This document shows positions 6,260 through 6,758 of a stretch of DNA of 6,758 bases, one piece after another. The notes below the pieces were generated by a model. It was not told where the DNA came from. It did no database searches and worked only from the letters and a program-made list of their open reading frames with translations. Position 1 is the first letter of the stretch. Each line of letters starts with the position of its first letter. The position numbers were made by a program, and so were the translations under genes. The stretch is taken from the NCBI GenBank assembly GCA_021160355.1, contig JAGHCS010000085.1, positions 1 through 6,758 on the forward strand. Reading direction: 5' to 3'. The stretch comes from Candidatus Cloacimonadota bacterium (GTDB lineage Bacteria > Cloacimonadota > Cloacimonadia > JGIOTU-2).

Positions 6260-6416
6260 AAATTTCTACAAACATGTCTTTATCAACACCACAAACAGGG
6301 CATATCCAGTCATCTGGAATATCTTCGAATAGAGTTCCTGGTTCGATGCCGGAGTCGGGATCACCTACTTTGGGGTCATAAATATAGCCGCACACGCTGC
6401 ATTGATATTTTTTCAT
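6258..6416 (-). CDS. rd: Rubredoxin
   Basis: Stand-alone rubredoxin of 52 residues, the standard length, a one-iron electron carrier of the cytoplasm. Iron ligands are C6 and C9 in CSVCGYIYD, and C39 and C42 in CPVCG, with the typical W37 just before the second pair and the DPDSGIEPGT segment between. The ATG at 6416-6414 has AGGAGG eight bases upstream. It begins 15 bases after the HMA-domain gene, and its stop codon is part of the fprA ribosome binding site. Its position makes it the probable donor to FprA, and by family knowledge also to desulfoferrodoxin and rubrerythrin. The short gene is easily missed by length-filtered gene calling. Confidence 0.96.
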   Translation of the reverse strand: MKKYQCSVCGYIYDPKVGDPDSGIEPGTLFEDIPDDWICPVCGVDKDMFVEI

Positions 6417-6431
6417 CTGCTGTTCCTCCTA

Positions 6432-6752
6432 TTATTTTTGTTCAATTTTATAACCTGCTTTATTTATTGCTATTATTACAGCATCTCTTTTATATTCACC
6501 AATTACTTTAACCAACTTATCGGAAAGAGAGATGTCAATTTTTTCTACTCCGCTTACTTTTTTAATTTCATTTTCTATAGACATGACGCAGTGCTTACAG
6601 CTCATGTCAGGCACTTTATAGATATTTTCCATATTTTCATCCTGAATGTTTATTTTCTTATTCATAAAAATTTTTAATAAAATTGCCCTTATGATAAGTA
6701 TGATTAGAAGAATTGCAGATCCTGTTTTTATCCATATAGGAAGCATTTTCAT
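6432..6752 (-). CDS. Membrane-anchored heavy-metal-associated (HMA) domain protein, start uncertain
   Basis: As read, 106 residues: a hydrophobic segment about 7-29 (one arginine inside, R22), a short polar linker, then a complete HMA domain (about 42-106) with the metal site MSCKHC (M50, C52, C55) and a KAGY element near the end. HMA domains bind Cu(I), Hg(II) or similar soft metals and pass them to transporters. The anchor orientation is not certain. The reading frame is open to the window edge (two Gly codons precede M1), so the protein may be the C-terminal part of something longer, for example a metal permease. An internal ATG at 6746, with GGTGG seven bases before it, is another possible start. 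It precedes rubredoxin by 15 bases with no terminator, so it is probably in the same transcript. Confidence 0.75.
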   Translation of the reverse strand: MKMLPIWIKTGSAILLIILIIRAILLKIFMNKKINIQDENMENIYKVPDMSCKHCVMSIENEIKKVSGVEKIDISLSDKLVKVIGEYKRDAVIIAINKAGYKIEQK

Positions 6753-6758
6753 GCCACC

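Noticed and set aside
1..6758. CRISPR array, tRNA, rRNA, transposase or phage genes
   Set aside because: No direct-repeat/spacer pattern, no tRNA-like fold and no transposase or phage motifs were found on reading; coding density leaves little room outside 1-223.

Overview
The window reads as one leftward (minus-strand) gene cluster of an anaerobic or microaerophilic bacterium, made almost entirely of oxygen and peroxide detoxification and iron-handling proteins. The gene set (rubrerythrin, desulfoferrodoxin, FprA-type flavo-diiron protein, rubredoxin, and neither catalase nor superoxide dismutase in the window) is that of an anaerobe that reduces O2, superoxide and peroxide without releasing O2. 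A lipobox lipoprotein shows that it is a bacterium. Base composition is AT-rich. I cannot name the species or the phylum from what is here.

Layout in transcription order, right to left: a membrane-anchored heavy-metal-associated (HMA) domain protein that is open to the window edge (6752-6432); a stand-alone 52-residue rubredoxin (6416-6258); flavo-diiron protein FprA (6250-5072); two consecutive small ferritin-like diiron proteins (5055-4579 and 4573-4070); a Prx6-type peroxiredoxin (4037-3384); a two-centre desulfoferrodoxin (3374-2994); a non-heme ferritin (2980-2465); a rubredoxin-cupin fusion (2461-2018); a lipoprotein resembling peptidase C45/acyltransferase (2002-830, GTG start); and rubrerythrin (799-224). 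Gaps between genes are 3-32 bp, most genes have a clear Shine-Dalgarno site, several stop codons touch or lie inside the next gene's ribosome binding site, and no terminator was seen between genes. A rho-independent terminator at 168-200 closes the cluster.

How the genes probably work together (inference from family knowledge): rubredoxin delivers electrons to FprA (O2 to water), to desulfoferrodoxin (superoxide to peroxide) and to rubrerythrin (peroxide to water). Peroxiredoxin adds a thiol route for peroxides. Ferritin stores Fe(II), removing the Fenton partner. The two small ferritin-like proteins, the rubredoxin-cupin fusion, the lipoprotein and the HMA protein are the parts whose place in this scheme is not established.

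The first 223 bases hold no convincing gene. They contain an inverted-repeat element with overlapping alternative hairpins (28-90), five imperfect 8-bp tandem units (105-144), and the terminator of the cluster.
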